Source of the DNA: Arthrobacter sp. EpRS71
GTDB taxonomy: Bacteria; Actinomycetota; Actinomycetes; Actinomycetales; Micrococcaceae
Direction: 5' to 3'
Length of the DNA stretch: 64,000 nt
NCBI RefSeq assembly: GCF_001512285.1
Contig: NZ_LNUV01000006.1
Coordinates: 1,786,361-1,850,360, forward strand
Below the pieces are notes generated by a model, which saw only the letters and a program-made list of their open reading frames with translations, did not search any database and was not told the DNA's origin. Shown piece by piece: positions 39,976 to 48,830 of the stretch. Position 1 is the first letter of the stretch; each line of letters opens with the position of its first letter. The position numbers were made by a program, and so were the translations under genes.

Positions 39976-41382
39976 TTACTGCAGGTGGTCCACCAGTTTG
40001 TCCGCGATGCCCGTGTACTTGCCCGGGGTCAGGGCGAGCAGGCGGGCTTCGGCGTCTGCGGAGAGGCCCAGACCCTGGACGAATTCCTGCATACGGGCGC
40101 CGTCAACGCGCTGGCCGCGGGTGAGGTCCTTGAGGCGCTCGTAGGGGTTTTCCATGCCCTCGACGCCGGCAATTGCCTCGGCACGCATGACCATCTGGAT
40201 GGCTTCACCAAGGACTTCCCAGTTGGTGTTGAGGTCGCCCGCGAGGACTTCCTCTGCGACGTCGAGGGCCTTCAAACCCTTGGCTACGTTGGAGATGGCG
40301 AGCAGCGAGTGGCCGAAGGCAACGCCGATGTTTCGCTGGGAGGAGGAGTCCGTGAGGTCGCGCTGCCAACGGGAGGTGACCAGCGTGGCGCCCAGGGTGT
40401 CCAGGAGGCCGTTGGAGATCTCCAGGTTGGCTTCGGCGTTCTCGAAGCGGATCGGGTTGACCTTGTGCGGCATGGTGGAGGAACCCGTGGCCCCCGCAAC
40501 CGGAATCTGGCGGAAGTAGCCGATGGAGATGTAGCTCCAGATGTCCGTGCAGACGTTGTGCAGGATGCGGTTGAAGCGTGCAATATCCGCGTACAGCTCA
40601 GCCTGCCAGTCGTGGCTCTCGATCTGCGTGGTGAGCGGGTTCCACGTGAGACCCAGGCCTTCCACGAAGGTCTTGGCAACGGCTTCCCAGTCAGCACTCG
40701 GGACTGAAGCCACGTGGGCTGCGTACGTTCCGGTGGCGCCGTTGATCTTGCCGAGGTATTCAGTTTTGGCGATGCGCGCCAACTGACGGTTCAAGCGGTG
40801 GGCAATGACAGCCAATTCCTTACCCAGCGTGGTGGGCGTGGCGGGCTGGCCGTGCGTACGGGACAGCATGGGCACGGAGCGGTTTGCTTCGGCCATGGCT
40901 TCGATCTGCTTCACGAGGGCGGTGGCGTTGGGCAGCCACACATCTTCCACAGCGCCCTTGATACCCACAGCGTAGGAGAGGTTGTTGATGTCCTCGGACG
41001 TGCAACCGAAGTGGACCAGAGCCGTGAGGTTCTCAATGCCGATGGCAGGCAGTCGGCGTCCGATGTAGTACTCAACAGCTTTAACGTCGTGGACGGTGAC
41101 GGCTTCGATTTCGGCGAGTTCATTAACGGACGCAGCATCGAACTCGGTAACGATGGCGCGCAGCCTGGCCACCTGTTCGTCGGACAGCGGGCCCGCACCC
41201 GGCAAAACTGACTGGCTGGTCAGGTGGATGAGCCACTCAACTTCCACGTGAACGCGATCGCGGTTAAGCGCCGCCTCGGACAGGTAGTCCACGAGGGGCG
41301 CGACGGCGGCACGGTAGCGGCCGTCAAGGGCGCCAAGGGCGAGGGGTTCGGAAGCGAGGGACACGCGGAGGGATTCAGCCAT
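39976..41382 (-). CDS. purB: Adenylosuccinate lyase
   Basis: 468 aa, close to the 456-475 usual for the E. coli-type enzyme. Fumarase/aspartase superfamily signature GSSTMPHKVNPIRFENAEANL with the mobile-loop catalytic Ser, RTHGQPATPTTLGKE with the catalytic His, HFGCTSEDINNLSYA, and SRWQRDLTDSSSQRNIGVAFGHSLLA. It catalyses two steps of purine synthesis: SAICAR to AICAR plus fumarate, and adenylosuccinate to AMP. It is a single gene, not with other pur genes here. Confidence 0.96.
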   Translation of the reverse strand: MAESLRVSLASEPLALGALDGRYRAAVAPLVDYLSEAALNRDRVHVEVEWLIHLTSQSVLPGAGPLSDEQVARLRAIVTEFDAASVNELAEIEAVTVHDVKAVEYYIGRRLPAIGIENLTALVHFGCTSEDINNLSYAVGIKGAVEDVWLPNATALVKQIEAMAEANRSVPMLSRTHGQPATPTTLGKELAVIAHRLNRQLARIAKTEYLGKINGATGTYAAHVASVPSADWEAVAKTFVEGLGLTWNPLTTQIESHDWQAELYADIARFNRILHNVCTDIWSYISIGYFRQIPVAGATGSSTMPHKVNPIRFENAEANLEISNGLLDTLGATLVTSRWQRDLTDSSSQRNIGVAFGHSLLAISNVAKGLKALDVAEEVLAGDLNTNWEVLGEAIQMVMRAEAIAGVEGMENPYERLKDLTRGQRVDGARMQEFVQGLGLSADAEARLLALTPGKYTGIADKLVDHLQ

Positions 41383-41430
41383 GAGGCCTATTCTTTCATG
41401 TTCCGTGCGGGGTCATGGAGTCGATGACAA

Positions 41431-41467
41431 GGCTATGTGGACGGACGATCGGGTTATCCACATAGCC
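41431..41467. promoter_or_regulatory. Inverted repeat between purB and the WXG-like gene
   Basis: GGCTATGTGG (41431-41440) is an exact inverted copy of CCACATAGCC (41458-41467), 17 nt apart, in the divergent gap. The right arm overlaps a TTATCCACA sequence (41454-41462) that resembles a DnaA box. It could be an operator for either gene. Confidence 0.5.
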
Positions 41468-41551
41468 GACGGCGCCACTTCCGTCGGGTTCGGCTGGCTC
41501 CGTAGTGTCGAGCCTATTCATCAGCAGAACAATCAATGGAGTACACAGACA

Positions 41552-41863
41552 ATGAGCGTCGGCTTGATGCCTGCACCCAACCCGCCCACTTTTGATCCTC
41601 TGGAGTGTGCTTCCCGAAGCCACGAAGTCCAGAGGCTGGCATGGCGAATGCAATCGTGCGTGGACCACGTGGACACGGTTCTTTCGTCCCTTCGGAGAGT
41701 GCAAGTGGAAGATTGGCTTTCTCCCGCGGGGAGGGCTTACAGGACCACCGTTGCCCTGCAAGCATCAGCGCTGATGCGGGCACGCGAGTCGGTGGAGGCC
41801 GCCGTGGCCCTGGTCCTTCGTCACTCCCAAAGCGTCTCAGTCTCCAGCGAACGGGGTCCCTGA
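41552..41863 (+). CDS. WXG100-like small helical protein
   Basis: 103 aa from ATG 41552, about 10 nt after TGGAG. Two long helices (LECASRSHEVQRLAWRMQSCVDHVDTVLSSLRRVQ and RAYRTTVALQASALMRARESVEAAVALVLRH) flank the turn DWLSPAGRAYR, which resembles the W-x-G turn of ESX-secreted proteins with Ser-Pro-Ala-Gly in place of x-Gly. The stop overlaps the start of the hydrolase gene (TGATG). I infer a partner or export chaperone for that protein; no Type VII secretion genes are in the window. Confidence 0.6.
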   Translation: MSVGLMPAPNPPTFDPLECASRSHEVQRLAWRMQSCVDHVDTVLSSLRRVQVEDWLSPAGRAYRTTVALQASALMRARESVEAAVALVLRHSQSVSVSSERGP

Positions 41864-43209
41864 TGGCAGATTCAGCTCCCGTTGGGGCCGGCGCAGCACC
41901 ACAGCCATCCCAACCCGCCAGTGACGGAATCCTCAGTATCAGGGGAGGAGTGGGAGGAATGTCGTTTCAGCTTGAGGAACTCCTCAGGGGAGCGGGAACA
42001 CTGGATGAATTGGTTCAGCAACTCGTGGCCATTGAAAACGAAGCCCGTCAGGTTCAAGACCGCCTGGAACCCTTTCTCTACGACTCCTACAAAACTGGCT
42101 GCGACGCCCTCAACGCTGTGGCCGAGAGCGCCAAAGAAGTGGGAAAAGTCAGGCAGGATTTGGTAGAGATCGCCGGGGCCGTGCGAGCCAGCCACCGGGA
42201 CTATGTGGAAGCGGAGGCCAGGAATGCCAAGCCGCACGAGTTGGACCTCGATCAATATAAGCTCTCCGGCGCAGGCGGCATTTTCGCGCTGGGGCGGGAC
42301 CTTACGGAGGAGAACTACAACCGCAGGTTCCCTGACGGCTTTGAAGTGGGAGACGTGGTGCACCACCTTCTTGATTCGCCACTACTGGCCGCCTACCAGC
42401 CGCGGCCGGTGAGCATCGAAAAGCTGGGTGAAAGCGCCGAGGATTTACAGCCGACCATGGCGGAAAGTCTCCGTCGTCTTGAGAGACTTCACGCCCTCAA
42501 CGACGGTGAGATTGAGGTCATTGGCTTTGAAAGCAACGGCTCCGCTTCATGGATGGTGCTCATTCCCGGAACTCAGCCCGACTCAACCAGTACCAATCCA
42601 TTCAACATCCAAGGAATTGGCGAGGCTGTGGGCTACGACTCCGAAGAAGTTGTGCCGGCCGTTGGCCAAGCACTTCGTGAGGCGGGCGCCGAAGCGGGTG
42701 ACCAAGTGGTGGCTGTCGGACACAGCCAAGGTGGCATTCACGCCATGAATCTGAGCCGGAACAAAGCGTTTCTCAGTGAATTCAACCTCAAGTATGTGCT
42801 CACAGCGGGAGCCCCTGTTGGGGACATCGCTCCTGAGCCTGGCATCAGCTCGCTCCATCTGGAACACGTACAGGACTGGGTCCCGGGAACGGACGGCCGG
42901 ATGAACCCGGATACAAAAGACAGGGTGACAGTCACGCTGACCGATGACGTCAAGTCTCCAGAAGGGGAAGACCCCGGTATCGGGCCAGGACACGGTCAGG
43001 AGAACTATGCCAGAGGAGCCGAGCTGGTGGTTGGGAGCCACGATCCCTCCCTGGCTGCATCCACAACGGTATTTGCGGGAATAGTAGGTGCTGGTGGCGC
43101 GGCCAAAGTAACCAGGTTCAAACTGAAGCGTGATCCCATGCCGGACCAAAGGGGATCGCTCCGGCTTCCAAACCTTCCGGAGTCCAGGTCGTCGGCCGGA
43201 GCAAGGTGA
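41863..43209 (+). CDS. Helical WXG-like N-terminal domain fused to an alpha/beta hydrolase (lipase-like)
   Basis: 448 aa from ATG 41863. Residues 30-125 are a charged helical hairpin (LEELLRGAGTLDELVQQLVAIENEARQVQDRLEPFLYDSYK, then NAVAESAKEVGKVRQDLVEIAGAVRASHRDYVEAEARN). Residues 205-400 form an alpha/beta hydrolase with VIPG-like oxyanion text (WMVLIPGTQPDS), nucleophile Ser288 in VGHSQGGIHA and YVLTAGAPVGDI. The tail is basic. No signal peptide is seen. Together with the WXG-like gene before it, it looks like a secreted lipase-type effector pair, or a housekeeping esterase; the former is an inference. Confidence 0.7.
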   Translation: MADSAPVGAGAAPQPSQPASDGILSIRGGVGGMSFQLEELLRGAGTLDELVQQLVAIENEARQVQDRLEPFLYDSYKTGCDALNAVAESAKEVGKVRQDLVEIAGAVRASHRDYVEAEARNAKPHELDLDQYKLSGAGGIFALGRDLTEENYNRRFPDGFEVGDVVHHLLDSPLLAAYQPRPVSIEKLGESAEDLQPTMAESLRRLERLHALNDGEIEVIGFESNGSASWMVLIPGTQPDSTSTNPFNIQGIGEAVGYDSEEVVPAVGQALREAGAEAGDQVVAVGHSQGGIHAMNLSRNKAFLSEFNLKYVLTAGAPVGDIAPEPGISSLHLEHVQDWVPGTDGRMNPDTKDRVTVTLTDDVKSPEGEDPGIGPGHGQENYARGAELVVGSHDPSLAASTTVFAGIVGAGGAAKVTRFKLKRDPMPDQRGSLRLPNLPESRSSAGAR

Positions 43210-43212
43210 CTG

Positions 43213-43641
43213 CTACCGCTTCTTGGCGCCCGGAAGGAGGCCCGCCACCATGGAAATGATGCTGATGATGATGGACGCCAGGATCGCTGTCCAGAAGAAG
43301 GAGTCAATAGTGAGGTGCACCGGTGTGAAGGTGCTCAGCCACGCCGTCAGGTACAGCATGGCTGCGTTGATCACTATGGTGAAGAGGCCAAGCGTCAGGA
43401 TGGTCACCGGAAGGGACAACAGCCTCACCAGAGGACGGACGAAGGCATTGACCACTCCGAAGATCAGGCCGATGAACAGATACGCCAGAATAATGCCGGC
43501 GGTGTCTGCGCCCTGGGTGAGTCCGGCGTTGGCGGCGGCAGACTCGGTGGCGCTGGTTGAGATATCCATGCCTTGCAGGAGCCAGGTTGCAACCCACAGG
43601 GCAAGCCCGTTGATCAGGACGCGAATGATGAAGGAACCCAT
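43213..43641 (-). CDS. Phage-holin-family IV / YvlD-like membrane protein
   Basis: 142 aa with four membrane helices: FIIRVLINGLALWVATWLLQG, IILAYLFIGLIFGVVNAFVRPLVRLLSLPVTILTLGLFTIVINAAMLYL and FFWTAILASIIISIISMVAGLL. The NAFVRPLVRLLSLPVTILTLGLF segment is diagnostic of the YvlD / 4-TMS holin superfamily IV. Despite the name these are chromosomal proteins with no phage context, and YvlD is linked to envelope stress in Bacillus. It is convergent with the hydrolase gene. Confidence 0.87.
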   Translation of the reverse strand: MGSFIIRVLINGLALWVATWLLQGMDISTSATESAAANAGLTQGADTAGIILAYLFIGLIFGVVNAFVRPLVRLLSLPVTILTLGLFTIVINAAMLYLTAWLSTFTPVHLTIDSFFWTAILASIIISIISMVAGLLPGAKKR

Positions 43642-43713
43642 GGGCCCATGCTTTCATACACGCCTGTTAATGGGCTCGGTGTCAGCCATGGATGGGCAAG
43701 TAGGCTTGAAGTC

Positions 43714-44832
43714 ATGACTACTACTGACAACGTACCGGAGGGCGTACTCCCTCGTCCGGTCGTGGACAGGCTCCCCAAATATGCGGCCGGTAAACCCCCC
43801 GCTGCGATTGAGGGCCTCACCAGCTACAAATTGTCGTCCAACGAAAACCCCCTGCCTCCTATTCCTGCAGTGTTGCAGGCAATTGCGGACCAGTCCGACA
43901 TCAACCGCTACCCGGATCCACTGGCCACCAAGCTGCGTAACGCTTTGGCTGGCTTCCTGGATGTTCCGGCTGACGATGTTGTCACCGGTGCTGGCAGCCT
44001 GGGGGCGCTGAACCAGATCCTGGCCACCTTCGCCGGGCAGAATGACGACGGTAAGCAGGACGAGGTGATTTACGCCTGGCGCTCCTTCGAGGCGTACCCC
44101 ATCTGCGTAGGCCTCGCAGGGGCAGCCAGTGTGCAAATCCCCCTGTTGCCGGACGGGCGCCACGACCTCGAAACCATGGCTGCTGCGGTGACCGTTCGTA
44201 CCAAAGTGATCCTCTTGTGCACACCGAACAACCCCACCGGACCGATCCTCTCGGCCGAGGAAACGGAACGCTTCATCCAAGCGGTGCCGCCCAACGTGGT
44301 GGTGGTCATCGATGAGGCGTACCAGGAATTCGTGCGGGATACGGATGCTGTGGACGGCATCAAGCTCTACCGCAATTACCCCAATGTGGTGGTCCTGAGG
44401 ACCTTCTCCAAAGCGCACGGCCTGGCTGGCCTGCGTGTTGGCTACAGTGTCTCCGGCCCTTTACTTACCCAGCACCTCCGGGTGACGGCCACTCCCTTCG
44501 CCGTTTCCCAAATTGCGGAGCGAGCTGCCATTACATCCATCGAGAATTTCGATCAGGTTGTGGAAAGGGTACAAAGCCTGGTGGATGAACGGGATCGCGT
44601 GACGGCCGGCCTGCGGGAACTCGGTTGGTTCGTTCCTGAGGCTCAGGGCAACTTCGTTTGGTTGAATCTTGGGGAGCATAGCGCGGAGTTTGCTGCCTTG
44701 GCGGCCGAGCAGGCCCTGTCTGTCCGTGCCTTCGGCAACGAGGGTGTACGCGTCAGCATTGGTGAGGTGGAAGCCAACACCCGTTTCCTGGATCTCTGTG
44801 CAGGTTATACAAAGGCTCCGCAAGGTTCCTAG
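43714..44832 (+). CDS. hisC: Histidinol-phosphate / aromatic aminotransferase (HisC family)
   Basis: 372 aa from ATG 43714; the ribosome site is weak. HisC-family motifs: YKLSSNENPLPPIPAV, RYPDPLATKLRNALA, VVTGAGSLGALNQI, CTPNNPTGPILS, VVIDEAYQEFV, the Schiff-base Lys233 in RTFSKAHGLAGLRVGY, and an Arg in GVRVSIG. Stand-alone HisC-like genes in actinobacteria often act as phenylalanine/aromatic aminotransferases (Pat), so the true substrate may be aromatic. No other his genes are nearby. It is separate from the bkd operon that follows. Confidence 0.85.
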   Translation: MTTTDNVPEGVLPRPVVDRLPKYAAGKPPAAIEGLTSYKLSSNENPLPPIPAVLQAIADQSDINRYPDPLATKLRNALAGFLDVPADDVVTGAGSLGALNQILATFAGQNDDGKQDEVIYAWRSFEAYPICVGLAGAASVQIPLLPDGRHDLETMAAAVTVRTKVILLCTPNNPTGPILSAEETERFIQAVPPNVVVVIDEAYQEFVRDTDAVDGIKLYRNYPNVVVLRTFSKAHGLAGLRVGYSVSGPLLTQHLRVTATPFAVSQIAERAAITSIENFDQVVERVQSLVDERDRVTAGLRELGWFVPEAQGNFVWLNLGEHSAEFAALAAEQALSVRAFGNEGVRVSIGEVEANTRFLDLCAGYTKAPQGS

Positions 44833-44890
44833 CGGTTAACAAATGCGCCAACGCTACTTACTGCCGATAAAGTAAGGGACGAAAGCCAAA

Positions 44891-44932
44891 ATATATGCCC
44901 ATTCCGGAATGCATTCCGGAATGGGCATATAT
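44891..44932. promoter_or_regulatory. Perfect 42-bp palindrome upstream of the bkd operon
   Basis: The two 21-nt halves (44891-44911 and 44912-44932) are exact reverse complements with no spacer. The centre is two abutting copies of the 12-bp palindrome CATTCCGGAATG (44900-44911 and 44912-44923), flanked by ATATATGCC and GGCATATAT. It lies 51 nt before the first start codon and may be a tandem operator or an RNA hairpin. No T-run follows. Confidence 0.85.
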
Positions 44933-44983
44933 CCCAGCGACAGACATTGCCCGGCCCCCCGCCACGGCAAGCAAGGAGACGGA

Positions 44984-46177
44984 ATGGGCTCGACACAACT
45001 GCCCCCCGGGACGGAAGAAACTCTCGCGGCAACAACCGCGGCAGCAGCCGCGCCAGGCGAACCAGTGGAAATGGTGCAGTTGCTCGGACCTGACGGGACG
45101 TTGGGTTCCGATCCTGTCTTCTCGGACTACGCCAAGCGGATTGATCCCGAGAAGCTCCGTGTCTTTTACACAGACATGGCGAGGATCCGGCGCTTTGACC
45201 AGGAAGCCACGGCACTCCAACGTCAAGGTGAGCTCGCTTTGTGGGTGCCGCTGACCGGGCAAGAGGCCGCGCAGATCGGTTCGGCGCACGCCAGCCAGCC
45301 GCAGGACTACATTTTTCCTACCTACCGCGAACATGGCGTCGCACTGGTCCGCAACGTTGACCTTGCCGAACTGCTCAAGCAGTTCCGAGGTGTCTCCAAC
45401 GGTGGCTGGGACCCACGGGAGAACAACTTCCACCTTTACACCTTGGTGCTCGCAGCCCAGACTCTCCACGCTGTTGGCTATGCCATGGGTATCCAGAGGG
45501 ACCAGAAACTCGCCGCCGCCGCGGACTCCACAGACCCCAAGGCCGCGGTTATTGCGTACTTCGGTGATGGCGCAAGCTCCGAAGGTGACGTCCATGAGTC
45601 CATGGTCTTCGCTGCGTCGTACAACGCTCCTGTGGTGTTCTTCTGCCAGAACAATCACTGGGCCATTTCGGTGCCCACCGAGGTCCAGACCAAGGTTCCG
45701 CTGGCCAACCGCGCCAAGGGCTACGGCTTCCCGGGTATCCGGGTGGACGGCAACGATGCAATCGCTGTCCATGCCGTGACAGAGTGGGCACTCGAACACG
45801 CCCGCGAGGGCCGGGGCCCTGTGCTCATTGAGGCCTACACCTACCGGGTAGGTGCACACACCACTGCCGATGACCCCACGAAGTACCGGGAATCGGCGGA
45901 AGAAGCTGCCTGGCGCGAGAAGGATCCGCTGGACCGCTTGGAGAAGTACCTGCGCACCGAAGGCCTGGCGGACGAAGCGTTCTTCGACCAGGTAAAGGCC
46001 GACGGCGATGAACTCGCCAAGTACGTGCGCAGCACAACACATGGCCTCGAGGTCCCGGACATCCGCGATGCATTCGCCAGCGTGTACGCCGAACAACACC
46101 CGCTGATTGCGGAAGAACTTGCGTGGTTCGAGGAATACTCGGCCGGCTTTGAGAGCGACCAGGAGGCAGCTAACTGA
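44984..46177 (+). CDS. bkdA: 2-oxoacid dehydrogenase E1 component, alpha subunit (branched-chain type)
   Basis: 397 aa from ATG 44984, after AAGGAG. The Pro/Ala-rich start precedes the TPP-dependent core: RRFDQEATALQRQGELALW, GQEAAQIGSAHASQPQDYIFPTYREHGVALVRN, HLYTLVLAAQTLHAVGYAMG, YFGDGASSEGDVHESMVFAASYNAPVVFFCQNNHWAISV (Mg-TPP site) and YRVGAHTTADDPTKYR with the phosphorylation-loop equivalent. Actinobacteria use the one-chain AceE for pyruvate, so the two-chain E1 here is probably the branched-chain complex. A 42-bp palindrome precedes it. The last codons overlap the E1 beta start. Confidence 0.88.
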   Translation: MGSTQLPPGTEETLAATTAAAAAPGEPVEMVQLLGPDGTLGSDPVFSDYAKRIDPEKLRVFYTDMARIRRFDQEATALQRQGELALWVPLTGQEAAQIGSAHASQPQDYIFPTYREHGVALVRNVDLAELLKQFRGVSNGGWDPRENNFHLYTLVLAAQTLHAVGYAMGIQRDQKLAAAADSTDPKAAVIAYFGDGASSEGDVHESMVFAASYNAPVVFFCQNNHWAISVPTEVQTKVPLANRAKGYGFPGIRVDGNDAIAVHAVTEWALEHAREGRGPVLIEAYTYRVGAHTTADDPTKYRESAEEAAWREKDPLDRLEKYLRTEGLADEAFFDQVKADGDELAKYVRSTTHGLEVPDIRDAFASVYAEQHPLIAEELAWFEEYSAGFESDQEAAN

Positions 46178-47157
46178 TGGCAACAATGACCATTGCGAAG
46201 GCCATCAATGAAGGTCTCCGGGCATCGCTGACGAACAACCCCAAGTCCTTGCTGATGGGCGAGGACATCGGTCACCTGGGCGGTGTCTACCGTGTCACCG
46301 ATGGCTTGATCAAAGAGTTCGGCGACGAACGCGTGGTGGACACCCCGTTGGCTGAATCGGGCATCGTCGGCACCGCCATTGGCTTGGCGCTGCGCGGCTA
46401 CTCGCCAGTGTGCGAGATCCAATTCGACGGCTTCGTTTACCCGGCCTTCAACCAGATCACCACCCAACTGGCCAAGATCCACTCCCGCAGCCTGGGCAAG
46501 TTGACCGTTCCAGTGGTCATCCGCATTCCGTACGGCGGCGGCATCGGCTCGATCGAGCATCACTCCGAGTCACCGGAAGCGCTGTTCGCCCACACTGCGG
46601 GTCTGCGCATCATTTCGCCGTCCAACGCCCATGACGCCTACTGGATGATCCAGAAAGCCATCGAGTGCCAGGACCCTGTCATCTTCTTCGAACCCAAGCG
46701 CCGTTACTGGCTCAAGGGGGAGGTGGACGTAGAGAACGCCGGTCTTTCCGAGGATCCCTTCAAAGCGCACGTAGTCCGCGAAGGCACGGATGCAACCATC
46801 GTGGCCTATGGCCCGCTGGTGCCGGTGGCACTGGCGGCCGCAAACGCTGCCACGGAGGACGGACGGAGCATTGAAGTCATCGATCTCCGTTCCATCTCAC
46901 CATTGGACTTCGACACCGTGGAAGCATCGGTCAAGAAGACAGGCCGCTTGATCGTGGCCCACGAGGCCCCTACTTTCGGTGGCATCGGCGGCGAGATCGC
47001 TGCCCGCATCAGCGAACGGGCCTTCCTGCATTTGGAGGCTCCTGTCATTCGAGTTGGCGGCTTCCACATGCCCTACCCCGTGGCCAAGGTGGAAGAGGAC
47101 TACTTGCCGGACATCGACAAGATCCTTGAGGCGCTCGACCGTTCCTTGTCCTACTAG
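46177..47157 (+). CDS. bkdB: 2-oxoacid dehydrogenase E1 component, beta subunit
   Basis: 326 aa, the usual length. Motifs: MTIAKAINEGLRASLTNNPKSLLMGEDIGHLGGVYRVTDGL, RVVDTPLAESGIVGTAIGLALRGYSPVCEIQFDGFVYPAFNQI, PYGGGIGSIEHHSESPEALFAHTAGLRIISPSNAHDAYWM, and EVIDLRSISPLDFDTV. It pairs with the alpha subunit as an alpha2beta2 E1. The ATG is coupled to the alpha stop by a 1-nt overlap (TGATGG). A 101-nt gap with a small CCCGGC/GCCGGG hairpin (47219-47236) separates it from the E2 gene. Confidence 0.92.
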   Translation: MATMTIAKAINEGLRASLTNNPKSLLMGEDIGHLGGVYRVTDGLIKEFGDERVVDTPLAESGIVGTAIGLALRGYSPVCEIQFDGFVYPAFNQITTQLAKIHSRSLGKLTVPVVIRIPYGGGIGSIEHHSESPEALFAHTAGLRIISPSNAHDAYWMIQKAIECQDPVIFFEPKRRYWLKGEVDVENAGLSEDPFKAHVVREGTDATIVAYGPLVPVALAAANAATEDGRSIEVIDLRSISPLDFDTVEASVKKTGRLIVAHEAPTFGGIGGEIAARISERAFLHLEAPVIRVGGFHMPYPVAKVEEDYLPDIDKILEALDRSLSY

Positions 47158-47258
47158 AACTGCCGGTTCCACCAGGACCGCTTGTTCGCCGCCGTCCTAC
47201 TAACCGCCCCTGATCCAGCCCGGCTTCGCTGCCGGGTAACCGGAAATCGAGGACCACT

Positions 47259-48830
47259 GTGACTGTAAAGAAATTCAACTTGCCGGACGTTGGCGAAGGC
47301 CTGACCGAGGCCGAGGTAGTGGCTTGGAAAGTCAAGCCGGGAGATGTCGTTGCCATCAACGATGTCCTGTGCGAGATCGAGACCGCCAAGTCCCTCGTTG
47401 AGCTCCCTTCGCCTTTCGCAGGCACTGTCACTGAGCTGCTGGTCGAGGAAGGCATTACGGTGGAGGTCGGCACGGCGATCATCGCTGTTTCGGAAGGACA
47501 GGATGGGGTTGCGGCGCCGGTTGCCCCGGAGGCACCCGCCGTCGAGATGCCTCTCTACGGAAAGCTGCCGGCCGACGACGATGGCGACGACAACCGTCCG
47601 GCCGGCGGACCGTTGGTCGGTTCCGGACCCAAAGCCGACGCCGTCAAGCGCCGTGCACGGAAACGTCCGGCCGGGTCGGTGGTTGAGGCAGTTACGATCG
47701 CCGAGAATGCTGAAGGTACGGTCCAGGACCACCAAGCAGTACTGGAAGCCAAGGCAGCCGAAACTCGTGCCGCACACCGCACGACGGCGGCCCCGGCCGG
47801 CGTCGCGACCGTCACCCAGGCGCCCCTCACCCGAGCTCCTGCCGCTCAACCGCAACCCATCACGGCCGATGCACCACAGGCCGCTGCCTCCCGCGGGGCC
47901 GCTATCAGCGGAACCATCAGTGGCTTGGTCAACAAGGTCCTGGCAAAGCCTCCTGTGCGCAAATTCGCCCGCGATCTGGGAATCGACCTCGCTGACGTGG
48001 TGGCTACCGGCCAACGCGGTGAAGTGACCCGCGAGGACCTGGTGAGCTACCAGGCTCAGCGGGATGCCGAGCATGACCAGGCGGACAGCTTCTGGGGTGC
48101 GTCCAAGAAGCCGCAGGATCAGCGCGTGGAGCGGCTGCCGGTCAAGGGAGTGCGCAAGGCCACCGCCAAGGCCATGGTGGATTCAGCTTTCTCGGCTCCC
48201 CACGTCAGCATTTTCGTGGATGTGGATGCCAGCAGGACCATGGAGTTCGTCAAGCGGCTGAAGGTCTCACGCGACTTCGAAGGCATTAAGGTTTCGCCGC
48301 TGCTCATCCTTGCCAAAGCAGTGATTTGGGCTGCGGCACGCAACCCCAGCGTCAACGCGAGCTGGGTGGAAAACGCGGACGGCAAGGGTGGCGCGGAGAT
48401 CCAGGTGAAGCACTACATGAACTTGGGCATTGCCGCCGCAACTCCGCGCGGTTTGATGGTGCCCAACATCAAAGATGCCCAGGATTTGTCCCTCAAGGAA
48501 TTGGCTTTGGCCCTCAATGAGCTGGCAACCAAGGCCAGGGCAGGGAAGACGCAGCCGGCTGAGATGCAGGGTGGAAGCCTGACTGTCACCAACATCGGCG
48601 CTCTCGGTATTGATACGGGAACGCCCATTATCAACCCGGGCGAAGTAGCCATCATTGCGTTCGGAACCATCAAGCAGAAGCCTTGGGTCTTGGACGGCGA
48701 GGTCATCCCGCGCTGGATCACCACCCTTGGCGGTTCCTTCGACCACCGCGTCGTGGACGGTGATCTGTCCGCGCGCTTCATGGCGGACGTGGCCTCCATT
48801 CTCGAAGAACCGGCGCTCCTGCTTGACTGA
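47259..48830 (+). CDS. bkdC: Dihydrolipoamide acyltransferase E2 component
   Basis: 523 aa from GTG 47259. One lipoyl domain covers residues 1-80 (FNLPDVGEGLTEAEVV, lipoyl Lys in EIETAKSLVELPSPFAG). A long Ala/Pro linker follows, then an E1/E3-binding domain at about residues 228-262 (PVRKFARDLGIDLADVVATGQRGEVTREDL) and the catalytic domain with GVRKATAKAMVDSAF and the active-site SFDHRVVDGDLSARF (His and Asp). The single lipoyl domain suits branched-chain complexes. No E3 gene follows, so E3 must be shared from elsewhere in the genome. Confidence 0.92.
   Translation: MTVKKFNLPDVGEGLTEAEVVAWKVKPGDVVAINDVLCEIETAKSLVELPSPFAGTVTELLVEEGITVEVGTAIIAVSEGQDGVAAPVAPEAPAVEMPLYGKLPADDDGDDNRPAGGPLVGSGPKADAVKRRARKRPAGSVVEAVTIAENAEGTVQDHQAVLEAKAAETRAAHRTTAAPAGVATVTQAPLTRAPAAQPQPITADAPQAAASRGAAISGTISGLVNKVLAKPPVRKFARDLGIDLADVVATGQRGEVTREDLVSYQAQRDAEHDQADSFWGASKKPQDQRVERLPVKGVRKATAKAMVDSAFSAPHVSIFVDVDASRTMEFVKRLKVSRDFEGIKVSPLLILAKAVIWAAARNPSVNASWVENADGKGGAEIQVKHYMNLGIAAATPRGLMVPNIKDAQDLSLKELALALNELATKARAGKTQPAEMQGGSLTVTNIGALGIDTGTPIINPGEVAIIAFGTIKQKPWVLDGEVIPRWITTLGGSFDHRVVDGDLSARFMADVASILEEPALLLD

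Noticed and set aside
39706..40707. Plus-strand open frame of 333 codons
   Set aside because: It is mostly antisense to purB.
43213..43641. Phage-holin label suggesting a prophage
   Set aside because: The family is chromosomal YvlD-like, and no other phage genes or attachment repeats are nearby.
44858..46186. A 442-codon minus-strand open frame
   Set aside because: It is antisense to bkdA, whose TPP motifs are unmistakable.
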